From an uncultured Clostridia bacterium (GTDB lineage: Bacteria > Bacillota > Clostridia > Oscillospirales > CAG-272): a stretch of 10,326 bases of DNA. A model generated the notes under the pieces. That model saw nothing but the letters and a program-made list of their open reading frames with translations. It was not told where the DNA came from and searched no databases. Positions within the stretch are counted from its first letter, which is position 1, and each line of letters opens with the position of its first letter. Positions 1 through 6,685 of the stretch are shown here, piece by piece. The translations under genes and the position numbers were made by a program. The DNA lies in assembly GCA_947624945.1 (NCBI GenBank), contig CANQMJ010000085.1, forward strand, positions 1 through 10,326, written 5' to 3'.

Positions 1-1
1 T

Positions 2-1897
2 GCACAGTGCACGCTCGATCTCTTGTCGAAGGACGCGATAGCGAAGCTGCTCGAGGTCATGCACGGCGAATATTACTGCCGCATGCCGCAGTATTTCGGC
101 GGCACGATAAAGGGATTTTTCTACGACGAGCCGTTTCTGTCTTTCCCGCTGCCGTACACGTTTGATCTGATCGAAACGTTCAAGGCGCGCAAGGGCTACG
201 ACCCGACGGAGAGTCTGCCGCTTCTTGTGACGGGCGGCGGCGGACGCGCCCGCGACGACTGGCGCGACGTCGCAACATCGATGATGGCGGAGGTATTCTT
301 CGGCGGAATGCAGACGTGGTGCCACGAGCACGGCGTCGAGCTCGTCGGTCATCAGGACCTCGACCACGACGTCCGCTCGACAAATTCCGTCAGCGGCGAT
401 TTCTTCAAAAACAATATCTACAACGACGCGCCCGGCGTCGACTACATTTGGGCGCAGATAAGACCCGACCACACCGCCGACTATCCGCGCCTCGCCGGTT
501 CGTTCCGCCGCATGACGGGGAAGTCGCACGCGACGAGCGAGTCGTTCGCGGCGACAGGGTACTGTCTGCACCCCGACTACATGCGCTGGGCGATGGAGTA
601 TCAGGCTGTGCGCGGCATCGACAGATTCTATCTGATGATAGCGGCGCCGGAAGGCGGTCACGGCTTCGGTACGCCGCTCGATTTCGACCATCCCGCATCA
701 AGGCTGTTCGCGAAGGACGTGAACGATCATGTCGCAATAACGGGCAAAATGCTGAACGAGAACGCGCCAGCCGCGTCGGTCGCGCTCTATGTGCCGCGCC
801 GTCAGCTCTCGGCGGAGTATCCGCCGTCGCGGGCGAACAGAGTGTCGCTGCACATGCCGTGGGAGTGGGTGAACGATACGGCGGAGGCGCTGCTGTACGC
901 GCCCGTTGATTTCGAGTACATATGGGACGACATGATAACGTCGCTTCCATTTGACGAAAAAGACGGCGCGCTCGTGGTGCCGACGGGGCAGAGGATAACG
1001 ACCGTCGTCGTACCAGCCGTGTACGCGCTGCCGGGAGACGTCGCGGAAGTCTTTCACAAAATGCAGGACGCAGGTGCGAATATCGTTTTTGTCAGCTATG
1101 CGTCGGAGGGGTTCGTCGGCTCGCCCGTATGCACGTACCCGCGCGACATCGCAAAATATGTGCCGCATGAGGTCGGGATAAGCGGCGGCGGACGCGTGTC
1201 TTTGACGGCAAGAAATGCGGACGGCGGGAAACTGTACTTTATGCTCAACGAGTCGGCGCAGCCGTATGCGGGAAAGCTCGGATTCTCGCTTCCCGGTCAT
1301 TTGCAGCGGTTCGATTTCGTAAGCCGACAATTCTTTGACGCGGACGGCGACGCGGACACGTTAGAGCTTGCGCCGCTCGAACTCGCTGTATATAAGCTTT
1401 CGGACGCGCCGTGCGGCGCGGTTGTGCGCCGTGCGAACGGGGAATGCGTGTTCCCGACAGGGTGGTGTGTGACGCTGCCGTCGGGGGAGAAAGCGGAACT
1501 TGACGTGCTCTGCGACTGGCGGCAGTTTGCGGGCGACTATTCGGGCACGCTTGAATATACGGCTTCGTTTGACATTGCCGATGCGGGCGATTATATGCTG
1601 TCGCTCGGCAAGGTCTGCTATGCGGCGAAGGTGAAGATCGACGACTGCGACGAAATATCGCTGCCGTTCGCGCCGCATAAAACGGACGTTACACTGTCTG
1701 CGGGCAGTCATACGCTGCGCGTGACGGTGCTGAACGCGGACGTCACGTCCGTGCTCGGTTCGCCCGAGGCGGAGACGAGGGCGCGCGAGACGCGGCGGTT
1801 CAAGGACATATTCGAAAACGACCGCGACTATGTCGAGTCGGGACTGCTAGGCCCCGTTTATCTGCGCCGGTATGCGGACGATGACGATGACGAGTAA
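2..1897 (+). CDS. GH106-like (alpha-L-rhamnosidase type) glycoside hydrolase, 5' truncated
   Basis: The reading frame is open from the window edge, so the true start lies upstream; the TTG at 23 is internal and has no ribosome binding site. About 631 residues are visible, whereas relatives usually run to 800-1100. The fragment starts in the catalytic barrel: an IKGFFYDEP motif (D at 125, E at 128) and a TSESF segment (E codon 539-541) carry acidic residues that are candidate catalytic groups. A long aromatic-rich stretch follows, typical of the large glycosyl hydrolases annotated as GH106 or GH2-sugar-binding. The last ~130 residues form a beta-sandwich resembling the GH2 sugar-binding domain, ending in the usual SGLLGPVYL strand and an acidic ADDDDDE tail. 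The family removes terminal L-rhamnose from rhamnogalacturonan and glycosides. The family call is from motif memory, and substrate is inferred. No signal peptide can be judged because the N-terminus is missing. Confidence 0.8.
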   Translation, partial: AQCTLDLLSKDAIAKLLEVMHGEYYCRMPQYFGGTIKGFFYDEPFLSFPLPYTFDLIETFKARKGYDPTESLPLLVTGGGGRARDDWRDVATSMMAEVFFGGMQTWCHEHGVELVGHQDLDHDVRSTNSVSGDFFKNNIYNDAPGVDYIWAQIRPDHTADYPRLAGSFRRMTGKSHATSESFAATGYCLHPDYMRWAMEYQAVRGIDRFYLMIAAPEGGHGFGTPLDFDHPASRLFAKDVNDHVAITGKMLNENAPAASVALYVPRRQLSAEYPPSRANRVSLHMPWEWVNDTAEALLYAPVDFEYIWDDMITSLPFDEKDGALVVPTGQRITTVVVPAVYALPGDVAEVFHKMQDAGANIVFVSYASEGFVGSPVCTYPRDIAKYVPHEVGISGGGRVSLTARNADGGKLYFMLNESAQPYAGKLGFSLPGHLQRFDFVSRQFFDADGDADTLELAPLELAVYKLSDAPCGAVVRRANGECVFPTGWCVTLPSGEKAELDVLCDWRQFAGDYSGTLEYTASFDIADAGDYMLSLGKVCYAAKVKIDDCDEISLPFAPHKTDVTLSAGSHTLRVTVLNADVTSVLGSPEAETRARETRRFKDIFENDRDYVESGLLGPVYLRRYADDDDDE

Positions 1898-1995
1898 AAA
1901 ATTCACACGTTCGACATACAGAGCACATCATTTTTCCACATATAAGAAGTAGAATAAAATAAACGAAGAAATAAACAAAAGGCAGGTAATAAAGT

Positions 1996-2979
1996 ATGAA
2001 ACGCATAATTTCACTCATCCTCGCAGCGATAGCGGTATCGCTTTGTCTGTTCGCGTGCTCGAACGACGGCACACCGAACGAAACGGACGATCGGAACGGC
2101 GGCACGAACGCGCCGTCCGGAAACGGCGGCAGTCCGGCAGGCTCGAACGGCGGCAGCTCGAACAGCGGCGGAGACGCCGAGACCGAGGATCCGACGGGCA
2201 GATACACGAAGTTCGACCTCCGCGCGTCCTACGACGAGACGGAAGCGGTGAAGATCACGTTCTCCGAGACGTCGGCGACGGTCGAGGGCAAGGGAGCCGA
2301 GGCATCCGGCACGACGGTCAGCATCACGCGCGACGGCACGTACATCATATCGGGCTCGTGCTCGGACGGCAGGATAATAGTCGAGGTGCCGTCTACGGAC
2401 AAGGTGCAGCTCGTGCTTTCGGGACTCAAGCTGACAAGCAAGTCGAGCGCGCCGATATGGATAAAGGGCGCGGACAAGACGTCGATAACGCTCGCGGACG
2501 GAACCGTGAACTCGCTCGCCGATACGGGCGAATATACGGACGCGAATGTGGACGGTGAGCCGAACGCGTGCCTTTTCTCGAAGGACGACCTGACCATCAA
2601 CGGTACGGGCTCGCTCGAGGTAACCTCGAACGTCAACAACGGCATTACGTCTAAGGATGACCTTAAAATAGTCAGCGGTACGATAACGGTCAACGCGCAG
2701 AATCACGGCATACGCGGCAACGACAGCGTGTCGATACGCGGCGGCGCGATAACGGTGTCGGCGAAGAACGACGGCATCAAGTCCTCGCAGGAGGAAAAAG
2801 AGGGTAAGGGCTACATATACATCGACGGCGGCACGATCTCGATAGACGCCGGCGACGACTGCCTCCAGGCTCCGCGCGATATAACGATAACGGCTGACGC
2901 GAGCGTCAGCGTCGACGCGGGCGGCAAACAGGTCAACTGCGACGGCACGACGAACATCGCGGAGGGCGCGCTCAAATAA
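1996..2979 (+). CDS. Lipoprotein with Cthe_2159-type beta-helix carbohydrate-binding domain
   Basis: 327 residues. Residues 1-21 are a lipoprotein signal peptide (MKR, hydrophobic core, lipobox L18-F-A-C21), so the protein should be tethered outside the membrane. Residues 22-68 are a Gly/Ser/Asn linker with three in-frame AACGGCGGC (Asn-Gly-Gly) repeats at 2095, 2122 and 2146. The rest matches the Cthe_2159 family (DUF4353), whose namesake is a right-handed beta-helix that binds cellulose and polygalacturonate and resembles pectate lyases. Five ~22-residue coils are visible at about 197-219, 220-241, 242-263, 271-292 and 294-315, each with a DD/ND-x-I-x-G pattern and Asp/Asn-rich turns suited to calcium. 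It ends soon after the fifth coil, which seems short for the family. The start ATG has a modest GGCAGG site 9 bases upstream. The 98-base AT-rich gap before it holds no convincing promoter or terminator, so co-transcription with the upstream hydrolase is possible. Binding versus lyase activity is undecided. Confidence 0.85.
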   Translation: MKRIISLILAAIAVSLCLFACSNDGTPNETDDRNGGTNAPSGNGGSPAGSNGGSSNSGGDAETEDPTGRYTKFDLRASYDETEAVKITFSETSATVEGKGAEASGTTVSITRDGTYIISGSCSDGRIIVEVPSTDKVQLVLSGLKLTSKSSAPIWIKGADKTSITLADGTVNSLADTGEYTDANVDGEPNACLFSKDDLTINGTGSLEVTSNVNNGITSKDDLKIVSGTITVNAQNHGIRGNDSVSIRGGAITVSAKNDGIKSSQEEKEGKGYIYIDGGTISIDAGDDCLQAPRDITITADASVSVDAGGKQVNCDGTTNIAEGALK

Positions 2980-3012
2980 AAAGGGAAGGGGACGTGAAGT
3001 CCCCTTTCTTTT
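2980..3012 (+). terminator. Rho-independent terminator after the lipoprotein gene
   Basis: The stem AAGGGGAC (2986-2993) pairs with GTCCCCTT (2999-3006) around a GTGAA loop. It extends outward through A-rich and T-rich arms with two G-T wobbles, ending in TTTCTTTT. It begins one base after the stop codon and separates the carbohydrate genes from the holB block. Confidence 0.85.
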
Positions 3013-3038
3013 CCGCTGTGAAATCGCCGTGTCCCCCG

Positions 3039-3067
3039 TTGACACATGCAAAATAATTTGATATAAT
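3039..3067 (+). promoter_or_regulatory. Consensus SigA promoter for the holB cluster
   Basis: A perfect TTGACA (3039-3044) and a perfect TATAAT (3062-3067) are separated by 17 bases. Transcription would start near 3074, leaving a leader of about 29 bases before the ATG at 3103. That argues against the upstream in-frame TTG at 3082, which would lie almost at the transcript end. Confidence 0.9.
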
Positions 3068-3089
3068 AGATAGGTGTAAATTTGACTGC

Positions 3090-3096
3090 GAGGCGG
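3090..3096 (+). promoter_or_regulatory. Ribosome binding site that sets the holB start
   Basis: GAGGCGG ends six bases before the ATG at 3103. It lies downstream of the alternative TTG at 3082 and therefore selects the ATG, giving an N-terminus (MSVGFDSVPGN) that matches where the family normally begins. Confidence 0.75.
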
Positions 3097-3102
3097 ACGC
3101 GT

Positions 3103-4125
3103 ATGAGTGTGGGATTCGATTCTGTGCCGGGCAACGACGAGCTGAAACATCTGCTCGCGCGCGAGCTTTCGGACGGGACGCTGTCGCACGCGTACATCAT
3201 CGAGGGCGAGCGCGGCGTCGGCAAGCGTGCGCTCGCGGACGCTGTCGCGAAAGCGGCGCTGTGTCAGGGCGTCGGTGAACGTCCGTGCGGCGAGTGCGCG
3301 TCGTGCCGTCACTTTGAGGCAAAGTCGCACCCAGACGTGACCGTAGTCGGACGCGACGGAAAAGCGACGATAGGCGTCGATGTGATACGCGACATGCGCG
3401 CGGACACGCACATAATCCCGTCGGAGTCGGAGCGCAAGGTGTACATAATCGAGGACGCCGACACGATGACGGCGGCGGCGCAGAACGCGCTTCTTCTGTC
3501 GCTTGAGGAGCCGCCTCCGTACGTACTGTATCTGCTTTTATGTACAGATTCGAAGTCGCAGCTCGAAACGATACGGTCGCGCGCAGCATGTCTGCACATG
3601 AGGCCGTGTACGGAGTCGGAGCTTGGCGAGTATCTGACGCGCACATACGGCAGTAGGGCAAAGCGGGTGCGCGAAAACGACGCTTTGTGGCGCGAGCTGC
3701 TCGTCGGCGCGGGAGGCAATCCGGGAACTGCGGCGGAGCTGCTCGATGAAAAAGCGCTTTTGACGTATATCGAGCGCAAAAAATCGACGCTCGCGCTCGT
3801 GACGTCAATGATGTCGGGCGGCGCGGACGCTGTAACGACGGTGACGTCGTCCGCGATGCGGAAGCTGAAGCGCGACGACGCGGCGCAGATACTCGACGAC
3901 GGCGAACGCGCTGTGCGCGATATGATTATGGCGAAGAAAACGGACGGCTTCGACCTCTGCTTTTTCCCGACGGCTGACGATGCGCGAAACGCTGGGTCTG
4001 CGTTCACGTCGCGGACGCTGTGCATGACGGCGGCGGAGCTTCGCGCATCGAGGGACGAGCTCGATGCAAACATGTCGGTGCCGACGGCGCTGTTGTCGCT
4101 TGCGATAAGGATAAAGAATATCTGA
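3103..4125 (+). CDS. holB: DNA polymerase III subunit delta prime
   Basis: 340 residues, normal for the family. The subunit is part of the clamp-loader complex with DnaX and HolA, which loads the beta sliding clamp onto primed DNA. Visible parts: SHAYIIEG at 28-35; a degenerate Walker A, G35-x4-GK-R (Arg replaces Ser/Thr, as often in delta prime, which does not hydrolyse ATP); the four-cysteine zinc module C54, C62, C65, C68; a Walker B-like VYIIEDAD at 113-120; an AAQNALLLSLEEPP stretch at 125-138; and the arginine-finger region at 158-163, which reads RSRAAC where most relatives have SRC. The C-terminal half is less conserved. It is the first gene of the cluster, directly behind a consensus promoter. 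In Bacillus holB also sits immediately before ricT/yaaT. A 5-bp hairpin (4123-4136) overlaps the stop codon but is too weak to call a terminator. Confidence 0.93.
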   Translation: MSVGFDSVPGNDELKHLLARELSDGTLSHAYIIEGERGVGKRALADAVAKAALCQGVGERPCGECASCRHFEAKSHPDVTVVGRDGKATIGVDVIRDMRADTHIIPSESERKVYIIEDADTMTAAAQNALLLSLEEPPPYVLYLLLCTDSKSQLETIRSRAACLHMRPCTESELGEYLTRTYGSRAKRVRENDALWRELLVGAGGNPGTAAELLDEKALLTYIERKKSTLALVTSMMSGGADAVTTVTSSAMRKLKRDDAAQILDDGERAVRDMIMAKKTDGFDLCFFPTADDARNAGSAFTSRTLCMTAAELRASRDELDANMSVPTALLSLAIRIKNI

Positions 4126-4158
4126 GCAAACGCTCATAAATTTTACAGGACGAAAGGG

Positions 4159-4178
4159 TGCGGAGCCGAGCCCCGCAC
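4159..4178 (+). other. Hairpin in the holB-ricT gap
   Basis: GTGCGG (4159-4164) and CCGCAC (4173-4178) form a six-bp GC stem with an eight-base loop. It lies between a purine-rich AAAGGG (4154-4159) and the ricT ATG at 4189. The only ribosome-binding-like bases near the ATG are AGGCAG (4181-4186), just two bases from the start, which is too close for an ordinary site. The hairpin could bring the upstream AAAGG nearer to the start codon or limit ricT translation; this is inference. Confidence 0.35.
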
Positions 4179-4188
4179 GCAGGCAGAA

Positions 4189-5550
4189 ATGTCGGAAGAA
4201 ATAAAGGAAACACCGCGCGAGGCGGGAGAAAATAATAACGGCGGCAGCGGAAACGGCGGCAGACGCCGCGGAGGGCGCAGACAGGGACAGTACAGACAGC
4301 GCTCGCAGAAGCAGCAGCAAAAGACGGCGCAGAATGACGAAGCCGCTGAAAGACAAGAAGTTCGCGCGGAGGATCGTGCGGTACAGACGGAGGGTGCGCC
4401 CGCGCAGCAGTCCGCTCAGAGCCGTGCGAACGGGAGAAACGCTCAGCGCAACAGACGCGGTGGCAGAGGCGGCAGAAGCAGCCGTCCCGCGCGCGTTTTG
4501 TCGGAGAACGTGATAGTCACGGACAGGGATGAGGCGGACGTTATGCAGACGCGCCCTGCGGCGCCCGTCGTCGAGGACAAATCAAAGTACAACACGATAC
4601 CCGATCACTGGTTCGGAGAAGAGGCGGCGGAGACTGCGCCCGAGCCGGTCGAAACTGTCGAGATCGTGGGCGTGCGCTTCAAGGACAGCGGCAAGGTGTA
4701 CTATTTTGCCCCGATGGGGTACGAGTGCCGCGAAGATATGGAAGTCATTGTCGAAACGGCGCGCGGGATAGAGTTCGGCATCGTGTCGATACCGAACAGG
4801 CAGGAGCCCGTGACGGCGCTTGCGGCGGCGCTCCGTCCCGTCGTCAGGATAGCGACGGACGCCGACAAGGAGCGTCACGCGCGCAACGTCGAAAAAGAAG
4901 CCGAGGCGATGAAGATATGCGCGCGGAAGATAGAGGAGCATTCGCTCGCGATGAAGCTCGTCGAGGCGGAGTACACGTTCGACAACAGCAAGCTGACGTT
5001 CTATTTCTCCGCCGACGGCAGAGTTGATTTCCGCGAGCTCGTAAAGGACCTCGCGTCAGTGTTCCGCACGCGCATCGAACTGCGTCAGATAGGGATACGC
5101 GACGAGGCGAAGCTGCTCGGCGGACTCGGCATATGCGGGCGTCCGTTCTGCTGCTGCACGTTCCTTTACGATTTCAACCAAGTCTCGATAAAGATGGCGA
5201 AGGAGCAGAATCTCTCGCTCAACTCGACAAAGATCTCGGGCACATGCGGCAGGCTGATGTGCTGTCTGCGATATGAAAACGACGTCTACGACGAGGAGAT
5301 AAGGCGGACGCCGCGCGTCGACAGCATCGTCCGCACGAAGGACGGAAGCGGCGTCGTCATAGACTCGCAGCCGCTCGCCGGTAAGGTGACGGTGCGCTTC
5401 GGCGACGGCGACTCGGGAGAGGTCAAGTCCTACGACCGCGACGAGGTGACTGTCGTCGGTCACAGAAAAGGCGGCGCAAAACCGGCGGAGGACGCGGACG
5501 AGGCTGATATAGACTCGGGCGAGGAAAGTCCGAAAAACGATACCATGTAA
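4189..5550 (+). CDS. ricT: PSP1-family regulatory iron-sulfur protein RicT (YaaT) with RG-rich N-terminal extension
   Basis: 453 residues against roughly 275 in Bacillus subtilis. Residues 1-130 are predicted disordered: RRRGGRRQ at 26-32, RQRSQKQQQ at 36-44 and RRGGRGGR at 89-96 are arginine/glycine/glutamine-rich, like RNA-binding RGG tails. The conserved PSP1/YaaT core runs from about 155 to 370, with the family signature near 299-359: CGRPFCCC (C316, C321-323) and CGRLMCC (C353, C358-359). A KOW-like segment (375-425) and an acidic tail close it. In Bacillus, RicT joins RicA and RicF (YmcA, YlbF) in a complex that carries [4Fe-4S] clusters, interacts with RNase Y and affects mRNA maturation, competence, biofilm and sporulation; cysteines in this region are tied to cluster binding. 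RicA and RicF are not in this window. It follows holB by 63 bases, as in Bacillus, and probably shares its transcript. The extension's role is unknown. Confidence 0.92.
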   Translation: MSEEIKETPREAGENNNGGSGNGGRRRGGRRQGQYRQRSQKQQQKTAQNDEAAERQEVRAEDRAVQTEGAPAQQSAQSRANGRNAQRNRRGGRGGRSSRPARVLSENVIVTDRDEADVMQTRPAAPVVEDKSKYNTIPDHWFGEEAAETAPEPVETVEIVGVRFKDSGKVYYFAPMGYECREDMEVIVETARGIEFGIVSIPNRQEPVTALAAALRPVVRIATDADKERHARNVEKEAEAMKICARKIEEHSLAMKLVEAEYTFDNSKLTFYFSADGRVDFRELVKDLASVFRTRIELRQIGIRDEAKLLGGLGICGRPFCCCTFLYDFNQVSIKMAKEQNLSLNSTKISGTCGRLMCCLRYENDVYDEEIRRTPRVDSIVRTKDGSGVVIDSQPLAGKVTVRFGDGDSGEVKSYDRDEVTVVGHRKGGAKPAEDADEADIDSGEESPKNDTM

Positions 5551-5580
5551 AAAAAGTCGTACTTTTCTATGTAAAACCTC

Positions 5581-5608
5581 TTGCATTTGCGGAGTTTTGT
5601 GGTAGAAT
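5581..5608 (+). promoter_or_regulatory. Extended -10 promoter for the ferredoxin gene
   Basis: TTGCAT (5581-5586), a 16-base spacer and TAGAAT (5603-5608) preceded by TGG make an extended -10 promoter. Transcription would begin near 5615, about 32 bases before the ferredoxin ATG. Confidence 0.7.
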
Positions 5609-5646
5609 ATATGCAGAATCAAAATACATAATGGAGGATTTCACAA

Positions 5647-5823
5647 ATGGCATACAAGATCGATACTGAAAAGTGCCTCGGCTGCGGCGCGTGCGCATCC
5701 GAATGCCCGGTAGAAGCTATCTCTGAGGGCGAAGACGGCAAGTACGTGATCGACCCCGAGAAGTGCCTCGAGTGCGGCGCTTGCGCAGGTGTTTGCCCCG
5801 TTGAGGCTCCCGAGCAGGAATAA
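5647..5823 (+). CDS. 2[4Fe-4S] bacterial ferredoxin
   Basis: 58 residues, the normal size of a clostridial-type ferredoxin. Two complete CxxCxxCxxxCP motifs are present: C10, C13, C16, C20 and C40, C43, C46, C50, each followed by PVEA. They would ligate two low-potential [4Fe-4S] clusters used as a soluble cytoplasmic electron carrier. The start ATG has a strong GGAGG (5633-5637) nine bases upstream. Unlike its neighbours the gene uses only ATC for isoleucine (three of three) and several GCT, TCT and GTT codons, as expected for high expression. Its own promoter upstream and hairpin downstream suggest a short abundant transcript. It sits between ricT and the methyltransferase, where Bacillus has yabA; whether it serves RicT or general metabolism cannot be told from the sequence. 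Confidence 0.95.
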   Translation: MAYKIDTEKCLGCGACASECPVEAISEGEDGKYVIDPEKCLECGACAGVCPVEAPEQE

Positions 5824-5854
5824 TCGGACGACGGTCAAACGACACGAACATAAC

Positions 5855-5890
5855 GGAAACGCCGCGTTTATACGCGGCTGTTTCTGTATT
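5855..5890 (+). terminator. Terminator-like hairpin after the ferredoxin gene
   Basis: GCCGCGT (5861-5867) pairs with ACGCGGC (5872-5878) around a TTAT loop. With a one-base bulge the stem continues through GAAAC/GTTTC, followed by an interrupted T-rich tail (TGTATTT). No promoter is visible between it and the next gene, so partial read-through probably feeds trmN6 and rsmI. Confidence 0.6.
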
Positions 5891-5901
5891 TGAGGGCATT
5901 T

Positions 5902-6681
5902 ATGGACAACGTGACCGACAACATTTTGCGCGGCGAGCGCGTCGACAGGATAAACGACGATATAACGCTTATACAGCTCTCGGACGGGCTCACGTTCACG
6001 ACGGACGCGTATCTGTTGTCCGCGTATGTGCGCCGTCCGGCGGGGAAGCATGTGACCGCGGTCGAGCTTGGCGCGGGAACGGGAGTCGTGTCGCTGCTCG
6101 CGGCGGCGAGAAAGCGCGCGGACGTCATTTTGGCGGTCGAGGCGCAGGAAAAATTCGTCTCGATAATGCGCAGGAACGTGGAGATAAACGGACTTTCGGA
6201 CGCGGTAAGACCGATGCTCGCGGACGTCAGGGACGTGAAGGCGGGCGAGCTTGGGACGTTCGACTTCGTGTTCTCGAATCCGCCCTATATGCGCGCGGGT
6301 TCGGGATATGAGAACGCGAGCGGGGAGAAGAACATGGCGCGCCGCGAGGTCATGGGGACGATATACGATTTCTGCGCTGCGGCGGGACGTCTTTGCCGTT
6401 ACGGCGGCATGTTCTACGTCGTTTACCGCCCCGACAGGCTCGCGGAGCTTTGCTCCGCTTTGAGAGATAACGGATTTGAGCCTAAGTCGATGACGTTCAT
6501 GTCCGCGGATGCGGACAGTGCGCCGTCGCTGCTGTTCTGCTCCGCGAAGCGCGGCGGCGCGCCCGGCATGAAGGTGACATCGCCCTTGTTCGTATACGAG
6601 CGCGGCACGCGGACGGAGACAGAGGATTTCAGACGCATATATGAGACGGGGAGCTTCCCCGACAAATTCACCGTGAGGTGA
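5902..6681 (+). CDS. trmN6: TrmN6-like tRNA1(Val) adenine(37)-N6-methyltransferase (YabB type)
   Basis: 259 residues from the ATG at 5902, which has GAGGG (5892-5896) five bases upstream; an in-frame TTG at 5890 is rejected because it precedes this site. The N-terminus RVDRINDDITLIQ followed by FTTDAYLLSAY is characteristic of the YfiC/YabB group. The S-adenosylmethionine-binding motif I is ELGAGTG (55-61), with an acidic motif II near E80. The catalytic NPPY motif of N6-adenine methyltransferases is at 126-129, followed by a variable RAGSG loop. The E. coli member methylates A37 of tRNA1(Val); the Bacillus homologue yabB lies in the same neighbourhood between ricT and rsmI. The next gene starts four bases after the stop, so the two are co-translated or tightly coupled. 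The family is secure; the exact tRNA target is inferred. Confidence 0.88.
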   Translation: MDNVTDNILRGERVDRINDDITLIQLSDGLTFTTDAYLLSAYVRRPAGKHVTAVELGAGTGVVSLLAAARKRADVILAVEAQEKFVSIMRRNVEINGLSDAVRPMLADVRDVKAGELGTFDFVFSNPPYMRAGSGYENASGEKNMARREVMGTIYDFCAAAGRLCRYGGMFYVVYRPDRLAELCSALRDNGFEPKSMTFMSADADSAPSLLFCSAKRGGAPGMKVTSPLFVYERGTRTETEDFRRIYETGSFPDKFTVR

Positions 6682-6685
6682 CGGT

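Noticed and set aside
23..25. TTG as the start of the glycoside hydrolase
   Set aside because: The frame is open to the window edge and the residues upstream continue the domain; no ribosome binding site.
3082..3102. TTG start for holB, seven codons upstream of the ATG
   Set aside because: It would leave a leader of about eight bases after the promoter and precedes the ribosome binding site at 3090-3096.
2011..3411. 466-codon open frame on the minus strand across the lipoprotein gene and the start of holB
   Set aside because: Arg/Ala/Val-rich low-complexity translation, no ribosome binding site, runs antisense through a clear terminator, a consensus promoter and two recognisable genes. It is a mirror of GC-rich codons.
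4232..4262. AACGGCGGC repeats shared between the lipoprotein linker and the ricT N-terminus
   Set aside because: They encode Asn-Gly-Gly in unrelated low-complexity linkers with the organism's preferred codons; no sign of a mobile repeat.
5552..5566. AAAAGT/ACTTTT hairpin after ricT as a terminator
   Set aside because: Weak AT-only stem with a three-base loop; a functional terminator cannot be supported.
5890..5901. TTG start for trmN6, four codons upstream of the ATG
   Set aside because: The GAGGG site lies downstream of this TTG and is correctly spaced for the ATG at 5902.
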